In this document: positions 32,132 to 43,194 of the stretch, one piece after another
How positions within the stretch are numbered: the stretch's first letter is position 1
Layout: every line of letters begins with the position of its first letter
Assembly (NCBI GenBank): GCA_004380135.1
Contig: QXCR01000147.1
Coordinates: 1-64,000 of the forward strand
Length of the DNA stretch: 64,000 bases
Direction: 5' to 3'
Origin: Stemphylium vesicarium
Lineage: Eukaryota; Ascomycota; Dothideomycetes; Pleosporales; Pleosporaceae
Translations under genes and position numbers: made by a program
The notes under the pieces: model-generated
Told to the model about the DNA's origin: nothing
The model's input: only the letters and a program-made list of their open reading frames with translations
Databases searched by the model: none

Positions 32132-33621
32132 TCAGGCCTCCGTTACAGACTTTCTCGACTCGCCATATCTCGCTTCCTGCCGAAACACCGCCCCAGCCAA
32201 CGGCCGCTCATCCCCACTCGACATGGACGCCGCATCCCCGCCGCCCTGCGTCGTTGCAATGACATTGGTATGAAGTTCATAGTCATCTTTCAAGCGGCGA
32301 AAGTCTTGGTTGCGCTTATTCCCCGTGCCGCCAATTGTCACAAGATCAGTCTTATGAGATCGACCTCCAGCACCTCCTGTTGTGGACGCCCCTTTACCCG
32401 ACCGGTTCCGGGTGCTGCTGAATTGCGACGACACGATGAGCATGAGCGGTCGTAAGGTGGGGAGGCATGCGCTGATTATGCCACTGGCGACTTCGACGAC
32501 GCACCAGGTGCAGGCTGTGGCGAGGGTGCCGGTTGTGTCGGTCATGTCGAAGGCCATTATTGTTGTGAAGCGGTATATACTTGCGAAGAGAACGCTGCAA
32601 TTTCCATTAGTATGCGGGAAAGGAAGGAAAGGAGAAAGGGAGGAGATAGATGAGGGAGAGGGTATACTAACAAAGCACCCAACAAAAACATAAAGCACAA
32701 ACTCGCCCTCTGCGCACTGCTCACCTGCAGCTTCAACACCTGCGCCACAGGCATACACAAAATCGCAACATCAGTCAAAATATTCGGTACCGCGTTGCCG
32801 ATGAAGGACGCTTTGAGGTTGATACAAGTACCGGCGACGGCGGGGCCGAGCCACGCTTTTTCAATCGGCGTGCATTGGAAGATGGATACCCCGTTTATCG
32901 CGATGACCCAGCCGATGGTTATGAAGGCCAGGATGGCGGCCCCGAGCTTGAAGTTGCGTGTCGGAAAGATGCGGATGTACATTAGGAGGAGGGAGAGCTT
33001 GACGAGACCGATGGCGGTGCAGTAGATGCATTCGAAGGCTACGAGAAGCTGTGGGGGGAGGGGAGTTGGTTAGTTGGGGGTTGTAGTGTGGGATTATGGT
33101 CGGGGTAGGTGAGGCGGGGTGGGGGAGGGGAGGAAGAATTACCTTGAGTACTAGAGTAACGTTGTCTGGAGGTAGGGTAACAGCATGACGTCCCAAGCCC
33201 CAGTGTATCACTAAATCATATGTTAGACAACCATTCCTTCTCCCTAATCCAATCTATTCACAAACAAAAAGGTAAAAGGCAAGAGGTAAAAGAAACTTAC
33301 TTGCATAGTTTATTCCTCCGGCTGCAAAACATACAATCTTGAAATCGAGGACTGCCATCAGCTACAGGTACTCTTTCCCATTCAACCAACCATTTGAAAC
33401 CACAGACCGGGTAGATGTAGTATGGTGGAGATGCAAGATAAACGTACCAAGGAAACAACAATCATCCAATCATCAGCGCCATACGTGAGTCCGCGTTTAA
33501 ACCTTGCCGCGAACCGCAGCGCTACGAAGACGAGGGCGAGAACTAGCAAAGCGGTGGTTGTATTGCGGAGTTTGGGGGCGGGATCGTGAGTGTCGTGGTC
33601 TGTTGTCGTGGCGCTGGACAT
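32132..33621 (-). CDS. SAT4/rhodopsin-domain integral membrane protein
   Basis: Five exons (33621-33448, 33361-33301, 33210-33143, 33048-32672, 32594-32132) give 380 residues; all junctions keep frame. The fold is the fungal rhodopsin-like/PTH11-related family with seven hydrophobic helices: TALLVLALVFVALRFAAR with GADDWMIVVSL (the family's conserved DDW), then GLGRHA, LLVAFECIYCTAIGLVKLSLLLMYIRIFP, AAILAFITIGWVI, a CTPIEKAW loop, and a TLATACTWCVVEVASGIISACLPTLRPL end. The hydrophilic C-terminal tail of about 100 residues is Ser/Gly/Arg-rich. Such proteins sit in the plasma membrane and some act as receptors. Role here unknown. Confidence 0.85.
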
Positions 33622-34968
33622 TGCAAAATGGCAGTGCTTCTTCTTCCCACTCTATGTGTTGAAGTCTCGAGGTATCGCGGGCTTGGGATCTTGAGGTCTT
33701 TCTTCGGGGCTTCTTCAAGGCGAAGGATGGGTGAGTGTACGCGCGGGATGAACGCGTGCTTACTGACTACGCGAAGCGATTGTGATAACGAGTGTGCAAG
33801 TACAAGTACCGTGTACCAAAGAGACCAACGAGCGTTAAAAGTGAAAGTAAAAACTTAATCAGAAAAGTTCAAAATGGAAAATCAATCAGCACGCCAGGAT
33901 TGGCGCGAGCGCATGTCTGTTCGCTCAAAGGTCAAGACGGGGCACGGCGTGCAGAAAAGGGAACATCATGCAAGGGTGCTGTTTTGTGCCTGAGCGATCC
34001 TGAGCACATAGTGGAGATGATTTGCGCGAAGAGAAAAGGGACTCTCTCGGGGTTGGGTTGGGTGTTCTGGTCGGCCCGTTTGGGGGGGATTTTCCCTCTT
34101 GGGGGGATCCGGGCTTCCGCCTTGGTTTTATAGGTTGAGGTGAGGAGATGGTACGTTAGATAAGGTAGGTAGTAAGCATATATATCTGCATGGCCACCAT
34201 GTCCATTGACCTTGGGAACTATATGTATGCAGAAAGTCGAGATATTTAGACTTCTTGGCGAATGGACATCTGTGTTGGAGTTTTTGTCCGAGTGATCCAG
34301 CACAGATAGCATAGTAGAGTGCCTACTTACCAGGGCCATGCGAACTACGAAACGAAATTAAAACATACCCAAGTCGCTTCCTCTCTCTCCACTCCTAAAG
34401 CGGACGTCACGCTCTTAACGGCTAGAACGGGATATCGGCTGGGCTTGCCAGTCGACGTTTTTTTTCTTCTTCGGGTCGGCCCTTTTATCGCGTCGAGCTG
34501 GCCTTTGCACGTTTCCCGACATGGATGGGCTGCTCTCGTGACATGACCTTCCTCGTCATTTTGTAGGGCCAAGAAGAACATTTGCCTTGACAGCCGAGTA
34601 GATTATTCTGAGGCGTAGGGATATGGGTAGAAAACAGCCAGCGTACGCCCGTTGGGAAACCTGGCCGAGGAAGATGAAACCAGCGATCATCCTGTCTCCA
34701 ACACGAGGGGGAAAGAGGGGTGGATAGGAAACAAGATTCGCCCGAAGAGCATCCGAAAGCGTCTCTCCAACAACCGTGTCCCGATGCCGGGTTTTGGCGC
34801 AACAAAACATGCGATAAAAAACGAGGCGGACGAACACATCGTACCATATCTGGATTCTTGTGATAGATAACACACACCCAAAAAGCCCTCTACGACCTCT
34901 CACGACCTTTTCCAATTCCGCACCCGCAGTCCCAATAACCGAGAGATAAAGAGACGCACGCAGAAATC
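33622..34968. other. Intergenic, 1.35 kb
   Basis: It contains the divergent upstream regions of the rhodopsin-domain gene and the alpha/beta hydrolase gene. ORFs on both strands here overlap each other without recognisable domains. Nothing else is supported. Confidence 0.5.
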
Positions 34969-35794
34969 ATGGCCAAGCCAACAATAATCTTCGCCACAGG
35001 CGCCTGGCACACACCCGACTGTTACGACAGCACGCGCGCACAACTGCACCAGCGCGGCTGGGAAACCGAAGCCGTAACCTACCCCTCTGTAGGCGCGGAG
35101 CCGCCGACAAAAGGCCTCGCCGACGACGTAGCAGCGCTGCGGTCGTGCCTCGAGCGCGTCGCCGACGCGGGCAAAGACATTGTGCTCGTTGTGCACTCGT
35201 ACGGCGGGCTTGTAGGACAGAATGCTGTTGAGGGCCTCGGGGCTGCGCAGCGGGCTAAGGCGGGGAAGAAGGGCGGCGTGCTGATTTTTGTATATCTTGC
35301 CGCGTTTGTGGCGCCCAAGGGGGCGAGTATTAAGGGGATGTTGGGCGGGCAGTATTTGCCGTGGATGAAGTTTGATGTACGTTGTTTAGATCCTCTTCTT
35401 TTTTTTTGTCTGAGGTATAGTGGAAGTAGCATGCTGACATATACGTTACTCGAAGGGCGAATACTCAACCGCTGCCACACCCGAGGCGATCTTCTACCAC
35501 GACCTCTCCCCCGAGGCCCAACGCGCCGCCATCGCCAACCTCAAACACGAACCCGCACGCATCTTCACCGACGAGGTCATGTACGAGCCGTGGCATGAGA
35601 TCCCTTGCATGTATTTCTTCTGCGAGCAGGATCAGGCGCTTGTGCTACCTGTGCAGCAGCACATGGCCAGTATGCTGGGCGAGAGTGCGGCGTCGTTTAC
35701 TTGCTCCGGTAGCCATTCGCCGTTTTTGAGCATGCCGGAGAAGGTTGTTGAGGGGCTAGAGTATGCGGCAAAAGTTGGGGTGGAGAAGAAGTAA
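34969..35794 (+). CDS. Alpha/beta-hydrolase fold protein
   Basis: Two exons (34969-35376, 35456-35794) encode 248 residues. The order is the small single-domain alpha/beta hydrolase (AB-hydrolase_6 type): strand and oxyanion region TIIFATGAWHTPDCYD, the nucleophile elbow VVHSYGGLVG (Ser in HSYGG), FVYLAAFVAPKG, then the C-terminal acid and histidine regions PCMYFFCEQDQALV and CSGSHSPFLSMPEKV. The catalytic triad therefore appears complete (Ser, Asp, His). No signal peptide, so probably cytosolic. Substrate unknown; relatives act on esters, lactones or polyketide-type products. Confidence 0.85.
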
Positions 35795-36637
35795 GGTGTG
35801 AGCTATGGGGTGTGATGGAGTGTTCGTTCTTGACGTGTATACGATGTACTGTGGGGTGCAAGTAAAGTTTGAATTACGGTCGAGATGAGATAATCACTAG
35901 CTGCCGTCCTTACGAATCGGATATGTGACTCTATTGCGATTATTGAATCGCCGAGTGCTGGCTTGAGATCAGATGCGACGTCTTTGATTAATAGGTGAGT
36001 CGCGCAATCTAGCTTTTACTGACCTCACTGGTGACTATAGCCGAGGCAAATTGTGTCTCATCTCCCCGCACTCAACCTACCCTTCTCCAGAACGTACAAC
36101 GCTCAATCATCAATTCTTGTACAACTAGGATCATCCCAGAAATCACACGATCCAACTCCTGCAATCAAAGTTTGTATTGGTTCTATCTTGTCGGAATAGT
36201 GTCCCATCTCGTACATGAGCGGTCGTGGTCTGGCTTTGACTTCGGAACATCGGCTTGATATCAGCAGTCGGAGGACAGCGGTACGAGAAGCAACAACCGT
36301 GGGGTCATAACCCGATAAGCAATCGTAGCGAATGCAGGGCAGACGCGCCTAAACGAGACGCACCAGGCAAATCAGTGTCAACAGCGGTCAAGCTTTGCCC
36401 AGAAGGCTTGTCCGCGATAAGAGTGGAGCTATTAGAGCTTGCAGCTAAGCGGGATGGGGCAGCTCATTTTCTCGCACCGGCGTCGCAACGGCTTTTTTTC
36501 TCGCTCATGACGCGGCGACAGCCGAGTGTGCGCGGTGGGTACAAAGAGCGAACAAGTTCGCTGGTAGGGAAGTACTGCATGACACACTTCTTCTCCCTGC
36601 AATAACCCCCCCTTCCTACCTAGGTACTAATCCTATC
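35795..36637. other. Intergenic, 0.84 kb
   Basis: No supported gene. It comprises the 3' flank of the hydrolase gene and the promoter of the permease gene. Confidence 0.5.
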
Positions 36638-38220
36638 ATGTCGACTGAGAAAGGCCAGGACGCGTCCAGTGTGTCAACCGACAATGGTGTCATTGTCAGC
36701 GATGCGCCCGTTGCTCGCGAAACCGGCTTGCTGGGTAGGCTACGTGCGTTCGAAGCCCGCTTAGACGCCAAGCTGGGTATCGAGTCGGAGGCCATCAACA
36801 GGAAATTGCCAGAGGACAAGGGTAATGTGCCGTGGCACCACCAGCTGAATATGTTCTTCCTCTGGGCGTCGGGGACTATGAACACGTCGTGCTTTGCGAC
36901 GGGCATGTTGGGTCACGAGTTTGGCTTGAGTAAGAAGTTGTTTTTCCCCTAGTTCGGGCACACAACTAATTCTACTTTTCAGCGCTCCGCCAGTCCATTG
37001 TCATTACCATCTTCGCTTCCATCCTTGGCGGTGCCGCGACGGGCTTTGCGGCTACGTTCGGTGCGCCCACTGGTTTGCGACAGATTTCCGTCTCGCGGTA
37101 TGCGTTTGGATGGTGGCCGAACAAAGTCATTGCCGCTCTCAACACCATTGTGCAGATTGGTTGGGCGGCTGTCGCATGCATCACTGGCGGACTGGCATTG
37201 ACGGCTGTGGCTGACGGACACATCTCGCTGATTGTGGGTATCGTCATTCTCGCCGTCGTCGCCACGCTCATTTCGTTCGTCGGTCTGCGTGCGATTCTCA
37301 TCTATGAGCGATATGCGTGGTTCCTCTTCTTCATCATCTTCATCATCTTCTTTGCCGAGACGGGAAAGTACACGGACAACAGCAACAAGACTGAGCTCAA
37401 GGGCACCGATCTCAGCGGTCAGGTCTTGAGCCTGATTGCCATTGTCTATGGCAGCTCTGCGTCGTGGCAGACCATGGCTTCGGACTACTACGTACACTAT
37501 CCGGTCAACGTCTCCCGCTGGAAGGTCTTTCTCATGACAACCTTTGGTATCGCTATCCCCACGTCAATCGGCATGCTTGCTGGCTGCGTCGTTTCCTTTG
37601 GCATGAACAACCGCCCCGACTGGTCCGACGTGTACGAGAACGAAGGTCTCGGGTTCCTCATCCAAACCATGCTTTACCCGCGCGGCTTCGCAAAGTTGAT
37701 TCTGACGCTTCTCGTTCTGTCTGGCATCAACGTCAATGTCATTTCCATCTACAGCGCCGCAATCTCCTGCCAGCAATTCTCGCGCCCGTTCGCACGCGTA
37801 CCGCGCTTCATCTGGGTTCTGTTCTGCTTCGCTGCTATCCTCGGTCTGGCCATCGGCGGTCGCGAACAATTAAGCGTGTACCTGCAAAACTTCCTCAGTC
37901 TCCTCGGATACTGGTCGACGCAGTACTTTGTTATTTTGTGCAGCGAGCACGTTATCTTCCGCGGCATGAACTTTGACAACTACGACCTCGACGCTTGGAA
38001 CGACCCAAGTCGCTTGCCGCTGGGCATCGCAGCCGGATTCGCATTCGCGGCCGGCATCGCCGCGTGGCTGATGGGTATGGTGGAGACGTGGTATGTTGGG
38101 CCGCTTGGAGGCCTCATAGGCGAGGATGGCGGAGATATCGCAAACGAGTTTACCTTTCTCGTTACTGCCATTGTGTACATACCCGCGCGCTTTCTCGAGA
38201 AGAAAATTATCGGTAGGTAA
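36638..38220 (+). CDS. NCS1-family purine/cytosine permease (Fcy2-like)
   Basis: Two exons (36638-36929, 36983-38220; phase-1 intron) encode 509 residues. The product is a plasma-membrane nucleobase:proton symporter of the NCS1 family. A hydrophilic N-terminus with the pattern RLRAFEARLDAKLGIE-SEAINR precedes WHHQLNMFFLWASGTMN, the typical first helix region of the Fcy2 subgroup. About twelve hydrophobic segments follow, including the conserved GLRQISVSRYAFGWWPNK loop, the helix NTIVQIGWAAVACITGG and YGSSASWQTMASDYYVHYP. The length and motif set are intact. Cytosine, adenine, guanine or hypoxanthine are likely substrates by family knowledge; the precise one cannot be told. Confidence 0.9.
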
Positions 38221-39541
38221 GATGCGCCGCTATCACATGGTGGCGTAGAGAATTTCAGGACGCTTTACAATCTAGACTCCAAAAGCAACAATCGCCCTGT
38301 TTTTTTTCTTTGGGCGAATATCGAAAGGCGGGGTGGTAAGAACTCGCCCGGTCTGGTCTGGTCTGGTCTGGCTCAACCCCCATTTCAGTCGGAAAGGAGA
38401 GAAGCTCTTGATAGTCTTGCGATAATCGTCTATGCGTCCCAGATTGTCGTTGTGCATGCTCCAGTGTGCCGATCGGGCGGCTGCGGGGACTAGCGCTGCC
38501 GCCGTTGGACCCGGCAATGTTTAAAAAGCCCGCCACGTCATGTGAAGGGTATGGTTCTAGACAGCTCCCAACAAGGTTGCAGCTGGACCTGAAGCTGTCA
38601 GTACGATGGGCTGAACGACATTTCTGGAGCGCGGCCTGAGATGCCATTCCGCCAACCGAGCTGAATGCTCTGATTTGATGTACGTGAACAAGGAACCTGG
38701 AAAAAGAAACACCATCTCGAGGTCACGTTGCTGGCTATCAACCCCACTCCGAAACCGCCCCCGGAACTTCAACCGATACCACGCGGGTTCTTTGAAAGCG
38801 AGCGCCTTCTTCCCATCACCGATTTCAACACCTCATAACAGAGCCCAAATATATCATCACCGATCGATCTTCACATCCCGCTACACAAACTACCAGCCGC
38901 AAACGGGCCGACTCGGGCCTCTTGCCCCGTGCGAGACTTTGCGCTACAAGGCGTCTTGTGTGAACCAAGCATAGGATCTCAAGGAGGAATGACGATGGTC
39001 GACCACGGTCTAGTACCACTAGTTCGCAGGGGCCGTTCGCATCCGACCCGCTCGTGCACACCGACATACTAGGAACTGTAACGCGAAACCGGGGAGGCCG
39101 TTCCAAGACCCAGATTTCCGATGCCAATGTGCAATGCGCCAGCAAGGCGTGCGACGAGAGTTCGACCAAAGAGAGGCGCTTTCTTTTTCCGAGGCAAGTG
39201 TATTTGGTGGCTTGCAGGAGCAGACTTTACCTCCAATATTACCGTCTTCCAACCAATGCCGTTCGGTCGGCTCCCGGCTGTGTACTGTAGAATGGCCTGA
39301 GGTGTGCATCGTTAGCCTACGCGGATGGATACTCCGGACTTCGTGTATGCAACAAACTTGTATACCTGAGACAATGGCCCTAGACCTTTCGGCGGTACTT
39401 ATAACAATGAGTATCCACTGTAGCTTACTTTGATATTCCAGCTTTTCTCACAAATACCATCCTCACCTCATCCCTCTTCTTGTCTTCTCAATTTCCTCCC
39501 TTCCTATCCTCACGTCCTTCTATCCTCAACAATTCCACATC
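38221..39541. other. Intergenic, 1.3 kb, with a short tandem repeat
   Basis: No supported gene. A perfect GTCTG repeat of four units is at 38351-38370. The last about 100 bp before the next gene is a C/T-rich leader typical of fungal core promoters. Confidence 0.5.
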
Positions 39542-40924
39542 ATGACCATGGCGGACCCCATTTGGAGAGAGACCCGACCAGGGCGCTGGGAGCGTCCCCA
39601 GACCTACCTCGAGAAGATGAACATACTCACCCGCAACGTGCCGAACGCCATTGGCCGCGACAACTGGGCCAAGAACGCAGTCGCAAAGCTTACTTTCGAC
39701 CCCTCCATCAAAGATCCCGCTGCCTATCTTCAAACAGCATGGAAGCAAGTTCGCTACAACCACCCCGAGATCGCCGCCTTCCCCTACAACGGCAACTACA
39801 TCTACCGCGTCGGCGACGGGCCCTCAATCGCGCTCTGGGTCTCAGCCACCTTCTCGGTGGTCGAGGGCAAGACAGTCGACGAGCTCCTGGGCCGCATCCC
39901 ACGAAACGAACAAATGATGTGCTATTTCCTGCGTGACACATCCGAAGTAATGATCTGGTCCCCGCACTACCGTGTCGACGCCCGCGGCGCAATCTTCTGC
40001 CTAAACCACCTCGTCGAGTCCCTCGCAAACATGAACCCAAACCTTGTCTTCGGCGGCTGCGCAAAGAACCTAACACCCAGCATGGAGTCGACACTGCGTA
40101 TCGGGCACGAAGTGAAGACCACACCGGCCATTGAAGCACAGGCTGAAAGCCGCCTTGCAGCCCTGGAACCAAACAAGCCAGCGCTCGAACTCACACCACG
40201 AATCAAGGCGCAGAAACCCGGTTACACACAGCGCCACTTCCTCAAGTTCAGCAGACAAGACACAAAGACCGTGCAGGACAGCTGCGACACAGCCGCGTAC
40301 GCCATCGACGTCGCACTCCACGCTGCCCTCATCAGCTCCGTAGCCAAACTCGCACCCACAGACCAAGCACGCAGTTTCATGGCGTCTTTCCACTCCAACC
40401 TCCGCACCTTGATTCCCGAAGCCGCGGCGCCGGTATACTCGCCTACGAGCTACACTAGTGTCATCACAACCGAAGTCATCGTATCACCGCAATCAGACTT
40501 TGCTTCGTACTACAGCCAGCTCGCACCCGTGTACGCCGCAGGTTACGCACCGTATCTGGAGTCGTCGCCGCTGTTTCACAAGAGGCTTGAGGAGCGGTTG
40601 TTCGGCCCGGACCCGGAGAAGAAGAAGCTAGGCGAGAGCGAGGGGCAACTGCAGCCGAGGTTCGCGTTCTTGGGAACTGTTGATGACCAGGTTGTTAAGC
40701 GGCTCGAGGGACTTGTCAAAGTCGAAGACTTTTGGCTTGGTGCTGAGACGCTGACTATGCGCATGATGGTGCATACTTGGATTTGGCAGGGCCAGCTTGT
40801 GCTTAGTGTGTGCTACAATGAGAGCTACTGGGATAGGGATATGGCGGCGCGGTTGCTGGAGGGAATGAGGGATTCGTTGATGGATGTAGCGTTGGGAAAG
40901 TTGATGGGAAATGTTAGCTTGTAG
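39542..40924 (+). CDS. CAT-superfamily acyltransferase, Tri3-like
   Basis: Single exon, 460 residues; Met1 and Met3 are both possible starts. The fold is that of CoA-dependent acyltransferases related to NRPS condensation domains. The catalytic HxxxD motif is HYRVD (142-146), placed as in the trichothecene 15-O-acetyltransferase (Tri3) group. A Trp/Arg-rich N-terminus (WRETRPGRWERPQTYLEKMN) and the late motif NESYWDRD near the C-terminus also suit this group. It probably acetylates or acylates a secondary metabolite in the cytosol. It is 15 kb from the PKS gene and separated from it by a glycosyltransferase and a transposon; cluster membership is possible but unproven. Confidence 0.7.
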   Translation: MTMADPIWRETRPGRWERPQTYLEKMNILTRNVPNAIGRDNWAKNAVAKLTFDPSIKDPAAYLQTAWKQVRYNHPEIAAFPYNGNYIYRVGDGPSIALWVSATFSVVEGKTVDELLGRIPRNEQMMCYFLRDTSEVMIWSPHYRVDARGAIFCLNHLVESLANMNPNLVFGGCAKNLTPSMESTLRIGHEVKTTPAIEAQAESRLAALEPNKPALELTPRIKAQKPGYTQRHFLKFSRQDTKTVQDSCDTAAYAIDVALHAALISSVAKLAPTDQARSFMASFHSNLRTLIPEAAAPVYSPTSYTSVITTEVIVSPQSDFASYYSQLAPVYAAGYAPYLESSPLFHKRLEERLFGPDPEKKKLGESEGQLQPRFAFLGTVDDQVVKRLEGLVKVEDFWLGAETLTMRMMVHTWIWQGQLVLSVCYNESYWDRDMAARLLEGMRDSLMDVALGKLMGNVSL

Positions 40925-41171
40925 GCTTGGCTGGGTTCGTTTCTTTGCTTCTTTGCTTTGCATCTTGCATTTTGCATTTTGGATACACATGTTGCGATGA
41001 TTCCCTCTCTGCTTACGGAACAGACTTTTCTGAAACATATCTAATCTTACTTTTGTAATTCAACACCAACAGCAACTTCATCTATTATCTTTCATTATCA
41101 TGATTTCAGCCCTGGACATTGTGATCACTCTCCAATATCCCCAGTATCTAGCCAAAGACGAATGCTGCAGC

Positions 41172-43194
41172 CTACATGTAAAACGACGCAACAAACGTCA
41201 CAACCGTGTATAAAAACAGCCCCAACGTCATGTGATCACTGAAACGGCCACCCCAGCTCCTGCGAGGCCGCGCGTACTCCTCCCTCGGGTATCTAACCCC
41301 CGTCTTCTCATCCATCCGCAGCGCCTCATCGGCAGAGACCCCAGTCGGCGGCCAGATAATATAGCTAACTGGAATGCCACAGCTAATGAGTTGACCCAGC
41401 CACCACACAGGCGGCCAACCGATCCTCGTGAGCAAAAAGACCCATTTACCATGGCTCGACAGCTCCAGCTCAGCATCCGAGTACGCAGTCCGGATGTTCG
41501 CATCGGGAAGGAAGCAACGGACGAAATTGAGCGAGAAGCCAAGCACGCAAGCGAGTATATAACAGCCGTGTATCCACACCATTTGCTTTACGAAAATAGC
41601 GCGGAAGCGCTTCAAAAAGCTCGACGGATCGGGGCCGCGCTCCCTGTATTTCGAGGAAAAACTGCCACTAGGCACGAACCCAGGTTTCGTGCCGCCGAAG
41701 TTCCGGGGCAGAATGAAGCCCCGTACAAGAGATAGCGTGTAGTATGGTATCAGCCAGACGTCCGCTTGATCCCAGCGCATACCGTCGCGGTATCCGACGA
41801 ATAGGGCTAGACTTGCTTTGTGCGCTGTGTCAGAGAAGACCCACATGCCGACCAGGCGGAGGAGCCAGATAAGCTGCCACCGCTGGTAGTACACTACGAA
41901 GGGGTACCCCGCGAGTAGGGCGAGCGGGTTCCCGATGAAACCGAGCCAGTTCAGCGCGCTGTTGACGAAGGATCCTGCGCCGAAGACGAAGCCCGCGAGG
42001 CGTTGGCGCGCGGTGCATAAGGGGACTGCGGGACCCCAGAGGCGGAAGTTGATCTTTGAACAGTCAGATTGATGGACGTTGTAACAATGGTGGAGAAGTC
42101 TTTTACCTTGAGTGCAGTCTGGACGTTGCCGATCGTCTATCACGAATTAGCGAACAACGCACGGGTTTTTGATGCCAATTCACTCACCCATCGTGTCCGC
42201 TGTTTAATGTGGCCTGCTAACGTATCCGGCATCTCGCCACACTGCAAGTACTCATCAATGTAGGCGACCGACCACCCCTTACCAAGCAGCAAAGAACTAC
42301 AAGCCGTGTCCTCACTTATAGAAAACGTCGGGAAACCACCGATATCCTCAATTGCCTCCCTTCGCACAAGATACCCTGATCCAACGCAGTCGGCTGCACC
42401 GAGTCCCTCGTGTATAAGCTCCGTGGCAGCATAGAAATAGTCGAGATCCTGCCGCACATGGTCCCTCCGGGGTAAGTTCCAGAAATACTGCGGCGGACAT
42501 GCCATACCCATTTTTGCGTCGTTGAGCATATGTGGCATCATGGCTCGGAGCCAGTTTGGTTGGACTATCATGTCCACGTCTAGGCCTGCGATAAATGGCG
42601 ATGGGGTGTCTGTGAGCTTGGCGCTGTATCTCAGCCCGTTGTTCAGATTGCCAGCTTTCTTTACTCATTGTCAATGCTGGACATCCGAATGGAAACAACT
42701 TGACTCACGTAATCTGGAATTTCTGGCTTCTCGCGCGTTGTGTAATGTGCATTGGGGTATTTCCGCTGCACATGCGTCATCTTCTCCTTCAACCCCCTGG
42801 ATCGGCCATCATCGCAAAGAATAATGTTTAGTCGGTCTTTTGGCCAGTCAGTTTCACACGCAGATCTTACGACATTCAAGATGGTGTCATGATCTTCACC
42901 GCATGCGGTGATCATCGCAGCAACTACCGGGACATCGTCCCCTTCGAGCGAAAGCTGGGGTCGTCGCGGACGGCGAAGTACGAATATGCGGTTGCAGTAG
43001 AGGAGTATGGTAGGTAGATACTGGAAGATTTCGACGACAAGGAACGCCCATGCAAGACCGAGATAGTACGGTCCCTCTAACTCCGTGTATGCGACGCAAT
43101 ACACCCGTAGGCAAAAGTATGCGAGAAGGCAAATCGGTGCTATCAGCCCGGTGATGGGAACGAGAGGCCAGAGGTAGTCTGGTGCAGAAACCAT
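41172..43194 (-). CDS. Processive-type family-2 glycosyltransferase, multi-spanning membrane protein
   Basis: Four exons (43194-42709, 42658-42188, 42136-42107, 42053-41172) encode 622 residues; exon 3 is only ten codons. The catalytic set of cellulose/hyaluronan-synthase-like enzymes is complete: DDG (128-130), KAGNLNNGL, the DxD of GLDVDM (189-191), the SISED acid, and QRTRW at 315-319 for acceptor binding. Two N-terminal helices (about 8-33, 45-68) and a C-terminal bundle of membrane segments frame the cytosolic catalytic domain. It should polymerise or transfer sugar from a UDP-sugar at the plasma or Golgi membrane. Product unknown: a polysaccharide is more likely than decoration of a small metabolite, given QxxRW. 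Confidence 0.85.

Noticed and set aside
34485..34915. Overlapping minus-strand ORFs of 119-130 codons
   Set aside because: Several frames are open at once and none looks protein-like; it is probably the hydrolase promoter.
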